DNA of 44,350 nucleotides, from assembly GCA_910585535.1 (NCBI GenBank), contig CAJUFK010000003.1, forward strand, positions 1 through 44,350, in the 5' to 3' direction. The stretch's first letter is position 1. Every line of letters begins with the position of its first letter. The position numbers were made by a program, and so were the translations under genes. The stretch is from an uncultured Angelakisella sp. (GTDB lineage: Bacteria; Bacillota; Clostridia; Oscillospirales; Ruminococcaceae). Below the pieces are notes generated by a model. That model did no database searches. It was not told where the DNA came from and was given only the letters and a program-made list of their open reading frames with translations. Below, piece by piece: positions 30,699-39,378 of the stretch.

Positions 30699-31732
30699 AG
30701 CTGGAAAACCCCAGGCAGCTGGATGCAATGATAAAGGACGAAAGCCTTCCCGGCCTGGTCTTCCTTTGGGGGGAGGATGCCGGAGGGGTGATCCGGTACC
30801 AGCGGAAACTGGAAAAGCTGGCTGTCACCGCCTTCCCGGAGTTCAACAGCAGCCGCTTTGACGGCAGATTTTCTTTGGATATGGATGCCCTGTCAAACGC
30901 GGTTTGCTCCCTGCCCATGATGGCCCCCCGCCGTTTTGCCCTGATCGAGGACCTGAACCCAGCCGTGGTCAGCGCCGGGGATATGGCAAAGCTGGAACAG
31001 CTGTTTGAGGAACGGCCGGAGGAGACCCTTCTGGTCATCACCATGCACACCGTCCAGCCGGACTTTAAGAAGGGGGACAAAGGGGCGAAGATCGCCGGTC
31101 TCTGCGACAAGTACGGGGCGGCCTGCGCCTTCCAGAAGCCGGGGCAAGCCCAGGCGGTCCAGCAGATCATCGCCGAGGCCCAGCGGGCCGGAAGCGTCAT
31201 CGGCCAGGGGGAGGCGCGCCTTCTGTCGGAATACTGCGGCCGGGATTCCCTGAGAATGGGGGAGGAGACCCGGAAACTGGCGGCCCACTCCCCGGAGGGC
31301 ATCACCCGGGAGGATATTGAAGCCCTGGTCACCCCGGTGACCGAGGCCCGGGCCTTTGACCTGGCCGGGCGCATCCTCTCCCGGGATTACACCGCCGCCC
31401 TGGGGACCATCGACGACCTGATCTTCCTCAAGGAAACCCCGGTGTCCATCCTCACCATCCTCACCATGTCCTTTGTGGATATGTACCGGGCCGCCATTGC
31501 AAAGCGGGCGGGGATTCCCGACGCCGCAGCCCGAAAGGCCCTGGGGTACGGCAGCGCCTACCGGTACGAGCAGGCGGTGATGAACCAGCGGAAATTTTCC
31601 CTGCCCGCCCTGGAGGACATCCTGGAGCTGCTGGCAGAGGCGGACAGCCGCTCCAAATCCACCGGCATCGACGCCAAGGTGGTGTTGGAGACCACGGTGG
31701 CGGAGATCTTCCGCAGAATGGAGCGTCCATAA
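30695..31732 (+). CDS. holA: DNA polymerase III delta subunit
   Basis: 345 residues, the usual size. The delta subunit opens the sliding clamp within the clamp-loader complex. The N-terminal domain starts LFLWGEDAGG-like (LVFLWGEDAGGVIRYQRKLE), then FDGRFSLDMDALSNAVCSLP and MMAPRRFALIEDL, which match the family's first half. The C-terminal helical collar has AFDLAGRILSRDYTAAL and KALGYGSAYRYEQAV. It overlaps comEC by 4 bases and rnmV by one base, forming a tightly coupled comEC-holA-rnmV unit; comEC-holA adjacency is common in Firmicutes. Confidence 0.93.
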   Translation: MKLENPRQLDAMIKDESLPGLVFLWGEDAGGVIRYQRKLEKLAVTAFPEFNSSRFDGRFSLDMDALSNAVCSLPMMAPRRFALIEDLNPAVVSAGDMAKLEQLFEERPEETLLVITMHTVQPDFKKGDKGAKIAGLCDKYGAACAFQKPGQAQAVQQIIAEAQRAGSVIGQGEARLLSEYCGRDSLRMGEETRKLAAHSPEGITREDIEALVTPVTEARAFDLAGRILSRDYTAALGTIDDLIFLKETPVSILTILTMSFVDMYRAAIAKRAGIPDAAARKALGYGSAYRYEQAVMNQRKFSLPALEDILELLAEADSRSKSTGIDAKVVLETTVAEIFRRMERP

Positions 31733-32337
31733 TGAAAAAGTTGCGGGTCAAGTATCCGGTTATCGTGGAGGGGCGGTACGACAAGGCCAAGCTCAGCACC
31801 CTGATGGAGGGGGACATCATCCAAACCGACGGCTTCCGCATCTTTTCGGACAAGGACAAAATGGGGCTTATCCGCCGCCTGGCGGAGCGGGGCGGGGTGG
31901 TCATCCTCACCGATTCCGACCGGGCGGGCTTTCGCATCCGGGGGCACATCGCCGGGGCGCTGCCGCCGGAGAAGGTCATCCACGTTTACATCCCGGAGAT
32001 CTTGGGAAAGGAGCGGCGCAAGACAAAGCCCTCTGCCCAGGGGACCCTGGGAGTAGAGGGGATGGAGGCGGAGGTCCTTCGGGAGGCGCTGCGAAAGGCA
32101 GGGGTACTGGAAGGGGAGGATCAGCCGCCCCGAAAGGCCATTACCAAGGGGGATCTGTACCGCCTGGGGTTTTCCGGCGGAGAAGGAAGCGCGGCCCTGC
32201 GGGAGGCCCTTCGCCAGCGGCTGAACCTGCCCCGGGGAATCGGCCCCAACGCCCTGCCGGGAATCCTGACCCGGCTGGTGACCCCGGAGGAACTGGAGGA
32301 ACTGGCGGAGGAATTAAAAGGATCTCTGACCAGGTAA
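31732..32337 (+). CDS. rnmV: Ribonuclease M5 (5S rRNA maturation, Toprim domain)
   Basis: 201 residues. RNase M5 cleaves precursor 5S rRNA in low-GC Gram-positive bacteria, using ribosomal protein L18 as partner. The N-terminal Toprim domain has the catalytic Glu in VEGRYDKAKL (about residue 13) and the DxD motif in ILTDSDRAGFRIRG. A C-terminal region of about 85 residues follows, typical of RnmV rather than stand-alone Toprim proteins. The start overlaps the holA stop (TAATG), with GGAG at 8 bases. A strong terminator follows. Confidence 0.93.
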   Translation: MKKLRVKYPVIVEGRYDKAKLSTLMEGDIIQTDGFRIFSDKDKMGLIRRLAERGGVVILTDSDRAGFRIRGHIAGALPPEKVIHVYIPEILGKERRKTKPSAQGTLGVEGMEAEVLREALRKAGVLEGEDQPPRKAITKGDLYRLGFSGGEGSAALREALRQRLNLPRGIGPNALPGILTRLVTPEELEELAEELKGSLTR

Positions 32338-32356
32338 ACGTTCCTGCGCCAAACAG

Positions 32357-32390
32357 AAAGCGGATGCAGCTGGGCTGCACCCGCTTTTTT
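32357..32390. terminator. Bidirectional terminator after rnmV
   Basis: AAAGCGG-A-TGCAGC pairs with GCTGCA-C-CCGCTTT over a 3-base loop, followed on the plus strand by TTTTTT. It lies between the convergent rnmV and ABC permease genes. Confidence 0.85.
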
Positions 32391-32411
32391 CATCTGTAAG
32401 AGAATTGCCAA

Positions 32412-34808
32412 TCAGGGCAGATACTGGAACCGCTGTCCCCAGCTGCTTCGGAGCGTCCGCTCGTTCTCCAGGTACCAGTCCCGGAGAAACTGGGGGGCGT
32501 CCTTCTGGGCTGCCAACCAAAAGGTACTGCCTGTCCGGTCTCCACCCAGTATGGTCACCGTAAATCCCTGCTTCGAGACGTGGCAGTCGTTCCCCCGGCA
32601 AAGAGCCAGCAGTTCCTCCATCTGCTGGGGATCCGTGACCAAAAGGGCAGCTGCCGATTCCCTCGGCTCCTCCCCCTGGGGCCAAGCCTCATTTCCCGGC
32701 CACAGGTCCCGGGGGCCGATGCCGGTCCAGTAAGCCTCTTCGTTCCAGGAGGCGGCCCCCCACCAGTTTATTTGTAGCCCGGTGACCTTCCCCTTGCTCA
32801 AAGACTGCCCGGTGTACTCCCCCAGGCCGCTGGCCCAAAGGGCGTCCAAGGTCTTTTGGTCCTCCCGGTAGACCGGCAGGCAGAAGTCCCTCCAAAGGTC
32901 CTCCGTCACCTGGACAGTGGTCTCCCCCGGCTGGCTGGTGGGGATCCTGTACCAGGGGGTAGGGGCGGTGGTCTCGATGGTAAGGTAGGCCGCCGCCCGG
33001 GCGGTCCCCTTCCGGAGGGAGCTGTAGTCAAAGGTCTCTGCGTCCGCCCGCATGGCCGCCACCAGCCGCTCTATGGTTTCCTTATCGGTAATGGGGTTGC
33101 TGGTGGAAAGCCCCAGGTCGTCGCTGACCCGGATGGCCCGGATCTCATCGGCGGTGACGGTAAAACGGGGGTCGGTTTGGCGGCGGAACTCCAGGTCTTC
33201 CTCCAGGGCCAGGAGGGCAGTGAGATCCCGCTCCGAATCATACACCTGGTTGCCGTCTTTTCGCCACTGGCCGTAGTGCCGCCTCATCTCGTCGTTGTAC
33301 AGGAAGTCGATGCTCCCCATGATCCCCTGCTGTCCTTCCCCGGCCCCCTTCTGCCATTCCAGCAGGCTCCGGTGGAGAGCTTCCGCCGCCTGGATGCCCT
33401 CGGGGGTGGTGAGATAGACATACTGATAGTCGTTGTAGCTGTACCAGGTCTTCCACAGATCAGCGGGGAGTTCACTTCCGTCCAGGCTGTACCAGTTCTC
33501 CCCCGTCTCGGCGGGATGCACGCTTTCGTCCTGGTGGTCCAGCCGCTTGGCCAGGGTGCCGTACCGGCCCCGGTAGCGCACCCGGACCTCCTGGACCTCC
33601 CCCACCGGGGGGATGTAGTCCTCGTACCCCAGCCCCCCGTGGGTGACGATGTAAGCCGCCGTCACCGGCAGGGCGGCGCAGAGGACCAGGACGAGAAGGG
33701 GTTTCCACAGACTCCGAAGGTCGGGCCGCTTGCGAAAGGCCCGGAGCCTTTGGAGGTCCCACCTCAGGATCACCTGGCAGAGGACCGCCGCCCCCAGGGA
33801 GCAGAGGACGACCGTCAGCAGGAAGGATGGCCGGGGATAGATGGAACTCCAGAACAGGAGTCCCAGGGCCAGCCCCCCGGCCAGGGTGGCCAGAAAGGTC
33901 ACCACAAGGCCCAGGGGCTCCCGGACCGCGCCGGTCCCCGCCATCTCCACAAGGCGGCCCCGAAAGACCCGGCAGGCCAGCCACAGGCAGAAAAGGCCGA
34001 TGGCCAGCCAGACCAGGAGCATCCAGTTAGCCAGGGCGGGGTAGGTCCCCCAGAAGGTGTTGTAGCTGCCGTACCGATTGGGCATGACGAACACCGGGCT
34101 GAAAGAAAGGATATGCTGCATAATGCTTGCGCCGGACCAGCCCACGATGAACTGCTGGATGGCCAGATCCAAAAAAGCCGCCGCCATGGGCAGGGCCCCC
34201 ATCAGCGCCCCGGAAAGGATGAGGATCTTGAAGAACCCCCCGGTCATAACGGCGACCAGAAAGATAATAGCGATAACAGCCAGGGCCGTTACCAGCCAGC
34301 CGAAGAGATCCAACAGGATCTCCCCCACCGGAAAGATAAAACCACTTCCCCCTGCCTGGATCAGCTGGACAGCCCCGGCCACAAGGACCACCAGGTAATC
34401 CGCCGCCAGGGGCAGGGCGATGGTAAGCCAGGCCGCCCCGGCGTGGGCCAGGAGGAGGTTTTCCCGCTTCACCGGCAGGCTGTACCAGAACTCCCCTTGG
34501 CGTTTGGACCGGAGCCACCGGGTCTGCCAAAGCCCTATAAGGATGGCCGCCGCCGTCACCACCACGCCAAACTGGAGCATGGAAAGTTCCGTGAAGATCC
34601 TGGCTGGGGTGACGTTGAGGGCGGCGAGGGCGGTGTATTCCCCCCATACGGGATACACAAAGATCACCAGCATATAATGGCCGGGAAGCGCCCAGAAGGT
34701 GAGGAGAAAAAACAGCCCCATCCAGGGAAGGTTCCGCCGCACCAGCTGCCGAAGAAGGGACGCCCCCTCCCAGCCCCGTTTATTCCGAAAGTTCATCACC
34801 GTAGTCAT
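32412..34808 (-). CDS. Large ABC transporter permease-like membrane protein
   Basis: 798 residues. The first 430 residues are membrane-spanning (about ten helices, e.g. LPWMGLFFLLTFWALPGH near residue 27 and YLVVLVAGAVQLIQAGG). RQGEFWYSLPVKRENLLLAHAG is split here as GEFWYSLPVKRE, a motif seen in the coupling region of YtrC/YtrD or ABC-2 permeases. The last 370 residues are extracytoplasmic and unlike known permeases, with many Tyr/Trp and charged residues. The ATG at 34808 has GGAGG at 9 bases inside the end of the ATPase gene, so the two overlap by 29 bp. With a GntR/YtrA-type regulator this looks like a stress-responsive export system; the substrate is unknown. Confidence 0.8.
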   Translation of the reverse strand: MTTVMNFRNKRGWEGASLLRQLVRRNLPWMGLFFLLTFWALPGHYMLVIFVYPVWGEYTALAALNVTPARIFTELSMLQFGVVVTAAAILIGLWQTRWLRSKRQGEFWYSLPVKRENLLLAHAGAAWLTIALPLAADYLVVLVAGAVQLIQAGGSGFIFPVGEILLDLFGWLVTALAVIAIIFLVAVMTGGFFKILILSGALMGALPMAAAFLDLAIQQFIVGWSGASIMQHILSFSPVFVMPNRYGSYNTFWGTYPALANWMLLVWLAIGLFCLWLACRVFRGRLVEMAGTGAVREPLGLVVTFLATLAGGLALGLLFWSSIYPRPSFLLTVVLCSLGAAVLCQVILRWDLQRLRAFRKRPDLRSLWKPLLVLVLCAALPVTAAYIVTHGGLGYEDYIPPVGEVQEVRVRYRGRYGTLAKRLDHQDESVHPAETGENWYSLDGSELPADLWKTWYSYNDYQYVYLTTPEGIQAAEALHRSLLEWQKGAGEGQQGIMGSIDFLYNDEMRRHYGQWRKDGNQVYDSERDLTALLALEEDLEFRRQTDPRFTVTADEIRAIRVSDDLGLSTSNPITDKETIERLVAAMRADAETFDYSSLRKGTARAAAYLTIETTAPTPWYRIPTSQPGETTVQVTEDLWRDFCLPVYREDQKTLDALWASGLGEYTGQSLSKGKVTGLQINWWGAASWNEEAYWTGIGPRDLWPGNEAWPQGEEPRESAAALLVTDPQQMEELLALCRGNDCHVSKQGFTVTILGGDRTGSTFWLAAQKDAPQFLRDWYLENERTLRSSWGQRFQYLP

Positions 34809-35679
34809 AGCCCAACGCCTCCATTTCTCCTACAAACGCCTCCTCCAGGGTCAGGGGGAGGGCTTCCACAAAGAGGGGACGAAGCCCCTCCAGCTGTTTT
34901 ACAATCTCCTCGGGGCGGCCCCGAACCAGAAGGCTTGTAAGGTTCCCCCGTTCCTCCCGTCGGAGGATGGCAAGGCCGGTGTTATCCCAGTCCACCGGCT
35001 CCGGAAAGGCCCCCTGGACCTTGGAAAAGCTCTCCCGCAGGTCGTCCAGCTCCCGTTCCAACACCAAAGATCCCTGGTAGAGGAGCCCCACCCGGTCGCA
35101 AAGGTCCTCCAGCTCCCGAAGGTTGTGGCTGGCGATGGCCACCGTCAGCCCCCGGCTCTCCACCTCCCGGATCAGCAGCTTCCGGGCCTTTTGGCGGACC
35201 ATGGGGTCCAAACCGTCAAAGGCCTCGTCCAGGAGCAGGCAGGGGGTACGGCAGCTCAAAGCCAGGATGAGCCCCGCCTGGCGGCGCATCCCCTTGCTGA
35301 ACCGGGAAAGCCGCTGCTTCTCCTCCAGGGGAAAGACCCCCAAAAGCTGCCGGTATTCCTCCCGGTCAAAGCCGGGGTAAACCCCTTGGTACAGGGCGGC
35401 CATCTCCTCCAGGGTGCTGCCTGGCAAAAACCACAGGTTGTCGGGGAGGAAGAAGATCTTCCCCTTGACGGCGGGAGCCTCCCACACCGGCTGTCCTGCC
35501 GCCAGGACCTCCCCTGCGTCGGGGCGGTAGATACCGGCTATCGTCTTCAGCAAGGTGGTTTTGCCGCTGCCGTTTGGCCCCACCAGCCCATAGATGCTCC
35601 CCTTGGGGATATGGGCCGTAACCTCTGCCAGGGCCGCCATGCTCCCAAACCGTTTGCAGACCCCTCTTGATTCGATCAT
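34780..35679 (-). CDS. ABC transporter ATP-binding protein (YtrB-like)
   Basis: 299 residues from the ATG at 35679, which overlaps the regulator's stop (ATGA) and follows AAAGGAGAGGG. Walker A is VGPNGSGKTT at about residues 33-42. The signature is atypical (RFSKGMRRQAGL in place of LSGGQ), Walker B is CLLLDEAFDGLDP, and the switch His is in ASHNLRELE. KIFFLPDNLWFLPGSTLEEM is the usual Q-loop neighbourhood in the YtrB/BcrA group. It pairs with the large permease downstream. The longer frame that reads back through the GntR gene is a shadow. BcrA/YtrB-type pumps often handle peptides or antibiotics, which is inference here. Confidence 0.9.
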   Translation of the reverse strand: MIESRGVCKRFGSMAALAEVTAHIPKGSIYGLVGPNGSGKTTLLKTIAGIYRPDAGEVLAAGQPVWEAPAVKGKIFFLPDNLWFLPGSTLEEMAALYQGVYPGFDREEYRQLLGVFPLEEKQRLSRFSKGMRRQAGLILALSCRTPCLLLDEAFDGLDPMVRQKARKLLIREVESRGLTVAIASHNLRELEDLCDRVGLLYQGSLVLERELDDLRESFSKVQGAFPEPVDWDNTGLAILRREERGNLTSLLVRGRPEEIVKQLEGLRPLFVEALPLTLEEAFVGEMEALGYDYGDELSE

Positions 35680-36050
35680 GGTTTTCCCTCTCCTTTCCAC
35701 GCTTCGTCTATCAGCCTGGCCGCTTCTTCCCTGGTAAGTCCTGCCAGAACGGCCTTTTGGGCCGCCTCCCGCAAGGAACTTTCCGCCTGGGCCCGAAGGA
35801 TCCCCTGGGCGGCCTCCCGCCCGGCTACAAAGCTGCCCCGTCCCGCCGCCGAACGGATGATCCCCCGGCTTTCCAGTTCCTGGTACGCCTTCTGGATGGT
35901 ATTGGGGTTGGTCCCCAGTTCCAGGGCCAGGCTCCGCACCGAGGGCAGCTGGGTCCCCTCCGGCCAAACGCCTAAAAGGACCAGCTCCGTGACCCGCTCC
36001 ACGATCTGCCGGTAGATGGGCACCCGGCTGGAAAGATCCACTGCGATCAT
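35676..36050 (-). CDS. GntR-family transcriptional regulator, YtrA subfamily
   Basis: 124 residues from the ATG at 36050 with AGGGAGGGG upstream; in-frame codons further up would lie in the promoter. The N-terminal winged helix starts RVPIYRQIVERVTELVLLGV and carries LPSVRSLALELGTNPNTIQK and YQELESRGIIRSAAGRGSFV. Only about 50 residues follow, helical and without a ligand-binding domain, as in the short YtrA type. These usually repress an adjacent ABC transporter operon, which fits: the stop overlaps the ATPase start. The direct repeats in its promoter are the obvious operator candidates. Confidence 0.92.
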   Translation of the reverse strand: MIAVDLSSRVPIYRQIVERVTELVLLGVWPEGTQLPSVRSLALELGTNPNTIQKAYQELESRGIIRSAAGRGSFVAGREAAQGILRAQAESSLREAAQKAVLAGLTREEAARLIDEAWKGEGKP

Positions 36051-36081
36051 CGGCGGCCCCTCCCTTCTTGCTTTTATCTGT

Positions 36082-36113
36082 ATTATAATGACTAGTACAG
36101 TTGGTACAGTCAA
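36082..36113 (-). promoter_or_regulatory. Promoter with tandem ACTGTAC repeats, candidate operator of the GntR regulator
   Basis: On the minus strand TTGACT (36108-36113) and TATAAT (36082-36087) are 20 bp apart, wider than usual. The spacer and -35 contain two direct copies of ACTGTAC (complement of 36095-36101 and 36104-36110) two bases apart. A wide spacer with a repressor site inside is a common control design. Confidence 0.55.
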
Positions 36114-36162
36114 AGCCTACCACAACTTTCCGGCTTTGTCAAGAAGTTTTCTCGGGAGGGCG

Positions 36163-36278
36163 CAATAAAACCTCGGAAAAAAGGCACAACTTTATTGAGA
36201 AAGAACATCTTGGTTCTAAAAAATTTTTCCGGAGGACGAAAAAATTGCAATAAAACCGGGGGCTCTCTCGTTTTATTG
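36163..36278. repeat. Four copies of CAATAAAAC arranged as two inverted pairs
   Basis: CAATAAAAC occurs at 36163-36171 and 36248-36256. Its complement occurs imperfectly at 36189-36197 (ACTTTATTG) and perfectly at 36270-36278 (GTTTTATTG). Each forward copy pairs with the inverted copy 13-17 bp later. The stretch is AT-rich, has no gene, and lies between the divergent GntR and pyk promoters. It looks like duplicated binding sites. Confidence 0.6.
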
Positions 36279-36328
36279 ACAGAGCGATGACATAGTGGTG
36301 ACTATTTTGTCATAACCTTCCAAAAGGT

Positions 36329-36357
36329 TTGACAGGCTACCCCGATTATAGTAAAAT
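36329..36357 (+). promoter_or_regulatory. Promoter for pyruvate kinase
   Basis: Consensus TTGACA (36329-36334), exactly 17 bp, TAAAAT (36352-36357). It implies a leader of about 130 nt before the pyk ATG. Confidence 0.8.
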
Positions 36358-36410
36358 TATGCTGATATGACTCGCTTTTTTGCGGGCATGGTAATAGCGT
36401 CTTATTTCTC

Positions 36411-36466
36411 GGAACGGATTTGAAGGTTCCGTTCCTGCCCTTCCCCGGCGGATTCGCCGGGGGCAG
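36411..36466 (+). promoter_or_regulatory. Structured leader of pyk mRNA
   Basis: Two stems in the leader: GGAACGG (36411-36417) with CCGTTCC (36429-36435), and CCCCGGCG (36443-36450) with CGCCGGGG (36455-36462) extended by CTGCC/GGCAG. The second ends about 30 nt before the ATG and lacks a U-tract, so it is not a terminator. Confidence 0.45.
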
Positions 36467-36494
36467 TATCACAAGATGGGAAGTGTTTGCCTAT

Positions 36495-38252
36495 ATGCGA
36501 AAGACCAAGATCATCTGCACCCTCGGCCCCTCCTCCGACAGCGAGGGGATGCTTCGGGAGATGATGCTGGCAGGTATGAACGTCTGCCGCTTCAACTTCT
36601 CCCACGGCACCCACGAGGAACATAAGAAGAAGCTGGACCTGGTAAAGCGTCTCCGGGAGGAGCTTCGCCTCCCGGTGGCCGCCCTTTTGGACACCCGGGG
36701 CCCGGAGATCCGTCTGGGGGACTTTGAGACCGGCAGCATCGTCTTGGAGGCCGGAGCGGAGTTCACCCTCACCACCCGGGAGATCCTGGGGAGCCAGGAG
36801 ACCGCCTCTATCACCTACCAGGGGCTCCCCGGGGATGTATCCCCCGGCGGCCGGATCCTTATTGATGACGGCCTGGTGGAGCTGACAGTAAAGGAGGTCA
36901 CCGATACCGACATCCGCTGTACCGTGGTCAACGGGGGAAAGATCGGGAACCACAAGGGGATCAACGTCCCCGGGGTCTCCCTTTCCATGCCCTACCTCAG
37001 CGACAGCGACAAGGCCGACCTTCTCTTCGGCATCCGGGAGGGCTTCGACTTTGTGGCCGCCTCCTTTGTCCGGTCCGCCCAGGACGTCCTGGCCATCCGG
37101 TCCTTCCTGGGAGAGAACGGCGGGCGGCAGATGAAGATTATCGCCAAGATCGAAAACGCCGAGGGCGTCCGAAACCTGGACGACATCCTGGCCGTCTCCG
37201 GGGGCATCATGGTGGCCCGGGGCGACCTTGGCGTTGAGGTGGATATGCAGGAAATCCCCATTCTGCAAAAAATGATGATCCGCAAGTGCTACACCGCCGG
37301 GAAGGTGGTTATCACCGCCACCCAGATGCTGGAGAGCATGAGCAGCCACCCCCGGCCCACCCGGGCGGAGATCAACGACGTGGCCAACGCCATCTACGAC
37401 GGCACCAGCGCCATTATGCTCTCCGGGGAGACCGCCGCCGGCCAGTATCCCCTGGAGGCCCTGAAGACCATGGCCACCATTGCGGAGCGCACCGAAAAGG
37501 ACATCAATTACCGGGGCCGGTTCCGCCAGCGGGACAACGGTCCCGCCTCCAGCAACATCACCGACGCCATCAGCCACGCCACCTGCACCACCGCCCTGGA
37601 CATTGGGGCCGCTGCCATCATCCCCATTTCCAAGTCGGGGCGCACCGCCCGGATGGTGAGCAAGTACCGGTGCAGCACCCCCATTATCGCCTGCACCACC
37701 GACCAGGTGACCTACCGTCAGCTGGCCATCACCTGGGGGGTCATCCCGGTGATGTGCCCGGAGCAGCAGGAGACCGACGCCCTCTTCTCCGCCGCCGTCC
37801 AGGCTGCCCTGGAGCAGAGCCACGTCCTTTCCGACGGGGACCTGGTGGTTCTTACCGCAGGGCTCCCCCTGGGGGTATCCGGCACCACCAACCTCCTCAA
37901 GGTCCAAACGGTGGGCAGCACCTTCCTTCGGGGACGGGGCCTCAACAATCTTTTCACCTCCGGCACCGTTTCGGTGGGGCGCACCAGCCCGGAGGTTCAG
38001 GCAAACTTCACCTATGGGGACATCCTGGTTTGCCGGGAAGCGGACCTCTCCCTCATGAAGCAGATTTTTTCCGCTTCCGCCGTGGTCACCGAGGAAAGCA
38101 CCCCGGAAAGCGACCACCTGCTGGATTCCATTGCCGACCAGCTGAACGTTCCCATTCTGGTGGGAGTCCGGGACTGCACCCGCCTGCTTCGCACCGGCGA
38201 GACGGTCGAGCTGGACGCCGCCAAAGGGATCATTACTCCGCTGAAAGTGTAG
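36495..38252 (+). CDS. pyk: Pyruvate kinase with C-terminal PEP-utilizer-like extension
   Basis: 585 residues from the ATG at 36495. It converts phosphoenolpyruvate and ADP to pyruvate and ATP, the last step of glycolysis. The start MRKTKIICTLGPSS and the conserved RFNFSHGTHEEH, DTRGPEIRLG, ARGDLGVE and VITATQMLESM with RAEINDVANAI are all present. About 110 residues extend past the usual end (from about residue 475), containing the phosphohistidine-like swivelling domain seen in Bacillus and Clostridium enzymes. The normal catalytic His of that domain is not present here, as is usual for pyk. The upstream ribosome binding site is weak and the ATG is chosen by homology. The gene has its own promoter. 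Confidence 0.97.
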   Translation: MRKTKIICTLGPSSDSEGMLREMMLAGMNVCRFNFSHGTHEEHKKKLDLVKRLREELRLPVAALLDTRGPEIRLGDFETGSIVLEAGAEFTLTTREILGSQETASITYQGLPGDVSPGGRILIDDGLVELTVKEVTDTDIRCTVVNGGKIGNHKGINVPGVSLSMPYLSDSDKADLLFGIREGFDFVAASFVRSAQDVLAIRSFLGENGGRQMKIIAKIENAEGVRNLDDILAVSGGIMVARGDLGVEVDMQEIPILQKMMIRKCYTAGKVVITATQMLESMSSHPRPTRAEINDVANAIYDGTSAIMLSGETAAGQYPLEALKTMATIAERTEKDINYRGRFRQRDNGPASSNITDAISHATCTTALDIGAAAIIPISKSGRTARMVSKYRCSTPIIACTTDQVTYRQLAITWGVIPVMCPEQQETDALFSAAVQAALEQSHVLSDGDLVVLTAGLPLGVSGTTNLLKVQTVGSTFLRGRGLNNLFTSGTVSVGRTSPEVQANFTYGDILVCREADLSLMKQIFSASAVVTEESTPESDHLLDSIADQLNVPILVGVRDCTRLLRTGETVELDAAKGIITPLKV

Positions 38253-38306
38253 GGGTCTCCCCTGCTTTTATCACGACAAAATACTATACAAGAGGTGTTC
38301 TACGAA

Positions 38307-39197
38307 ATGAAAATCCAAGCTTCCACCCTGCGTGCCCTCCTCTGTCTGGTCCTGGCGGTAGCCCTTACCCTGGCGGTCACCGCCTGCGGCGGCGGAAAGG
38401 ATCCGGAGACCTCTCCCTCCAGTGAGAGCGGATCCCTTATCACCTCCAGCCAGCCCATTGGGGGCTCCGGTTCCAGCACCGGTTCTACCTCCGCCAGCGA
38501 TTCTTCCAGCGGGGACGGAGCCACCGTCGAATCCTCCGACGTCCAAAAGGATATGCTCTCCAAAATGTCCGCCTTCTACCAGAAGAACGATGACACCGTG
38601 GGCTGGCTCAACGTTCCCGGCACCACCATCGACGAGGTGGTGGTTCAGGCTCCGGACAACGACTACTACCTGCGCCGCAACAACATGAAGCAGAGCGACT
38701 TTAACGGCTGCTACTACGCCGACTTCCGCACCAACCTGGGAGCCCGGAAAGACCTTTCCAAGAACGTGGTCATCTACGGCCACAGCATGGACGACAACCC
38801 GGACGGGGCCCGGTTCTCCCAGCTGAAGAAGTACCTGGACATTGAATACTGCAAGCAGAATCCCTATATCTACTTCTCCACCCCGGAGGCGGATCTCACC
38901 TGGCAGATCTTTGCTGTCTACTACACCGACATCAGCTTTGACTACATCGAGCCCAACCCCGACAGCGCCAAGTTCACCAATATGCTCAGCGAGATGAAGC
39001 AGCGCAGCCAGTTTATCTTTGACGTGGACGTTTCCGCCAGCGACACCATCCTCACCCTGTCCACCTGCACCTATAAAGAGACCACCAACCGCAGCAACTA
39101 CCGCTACGTGGTCCAGGCCAAGCTTCTCCCCGCCGGCGCCAGCCTCACCACCCCTGTCAAGGTAGAGGTCAACCCCTCTCCCAAGTCCCCCTTCTAA
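38307..39197 (+). CDS. Class B sortase with a lipoprotein signal peptide
   Basis: 296 residues from the ATG at 38307 (AGAGGTG at 9 bases). The N-terminus is a lipoprotein signal: a hydrophobic run ending LAVTAC, lipidated Cys27. A Ser/Thr/Gly-rich linker (residues 30-75) follows. The sortase domain has YGHS with catalytic His159, TLSTC with catalytic Cys254, and Arg266 in NYRYVVQ, plus the class B features NVPGTTIDEVVVQ and YYLRRN. All catalytic residues are present. Sortases normally use a membrane helix, so a lipid anchor is unusual. It lies 55 bp after pyk and faces a cluster of secreted proteins, one ending in NPVTG, its likely substrate. Confidence 0.9.
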   Translation: MKIQASTLRALLCLVLAVALTLAVTACGGGKDPETSPSSESGSLITSSQPIGGSGSSTGSTSASDSSSGDGATVESSDVQKDMLSKMSAFYQKNDDTVGWLNVPGTTIDEVVVQAPDNDYYLRRNNMKQSDFNGCYYADFRTNLGARKDLSKNVVIYGHSMDDNPDGARFSQLKKYLDIEYCKQNPYIYFSTPEADLTWQIFAVYYTDISFDYIEPNPDSAKFTNMLSEMKQRSQFIFDVDVSASDTILTLSTCTYKETTNRSNYRYVVQAKLLPAGASLTTPVKVEVNPSPKSPF

Positions 39198-39203
39198 AAG
39201 CAT

Positions 39204-39238
39204 CGCCCCCAAAGGTTTCGGCCTTCGGGGGCGTTTTT
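39204..39238. terminator. Terminator after the sortase gene
   Basis: CGCCCCCAAAGG pairs with CCTTCGGGGGCG, followed on the plus strand by TTTTT. The minus strand has the weaker run TGCTTTTA. Confidence 0.9.
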
Positions 39239-39378
39239 CATTTTTCAACTCCAAGGGGTCCGCCCTCTCTTCCCAAGGGAGGCTGTTTTCCCATCCCGCG
39301 TTCCGCTCCCCGGCCACGCACGCCCTCCCGGCGCTTTGCCCCTAGCGGTTGAGCAGGGATTTAGGCTGTGCCTGAGTC

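Noticed and set aside
36402..38117. 571-codon open frame antisense to pyk
   Set aside because: Same GC effect; the translation is low-complexity Gly/Ala/His/Val and the sense strand is clearly pyruvate kinase.
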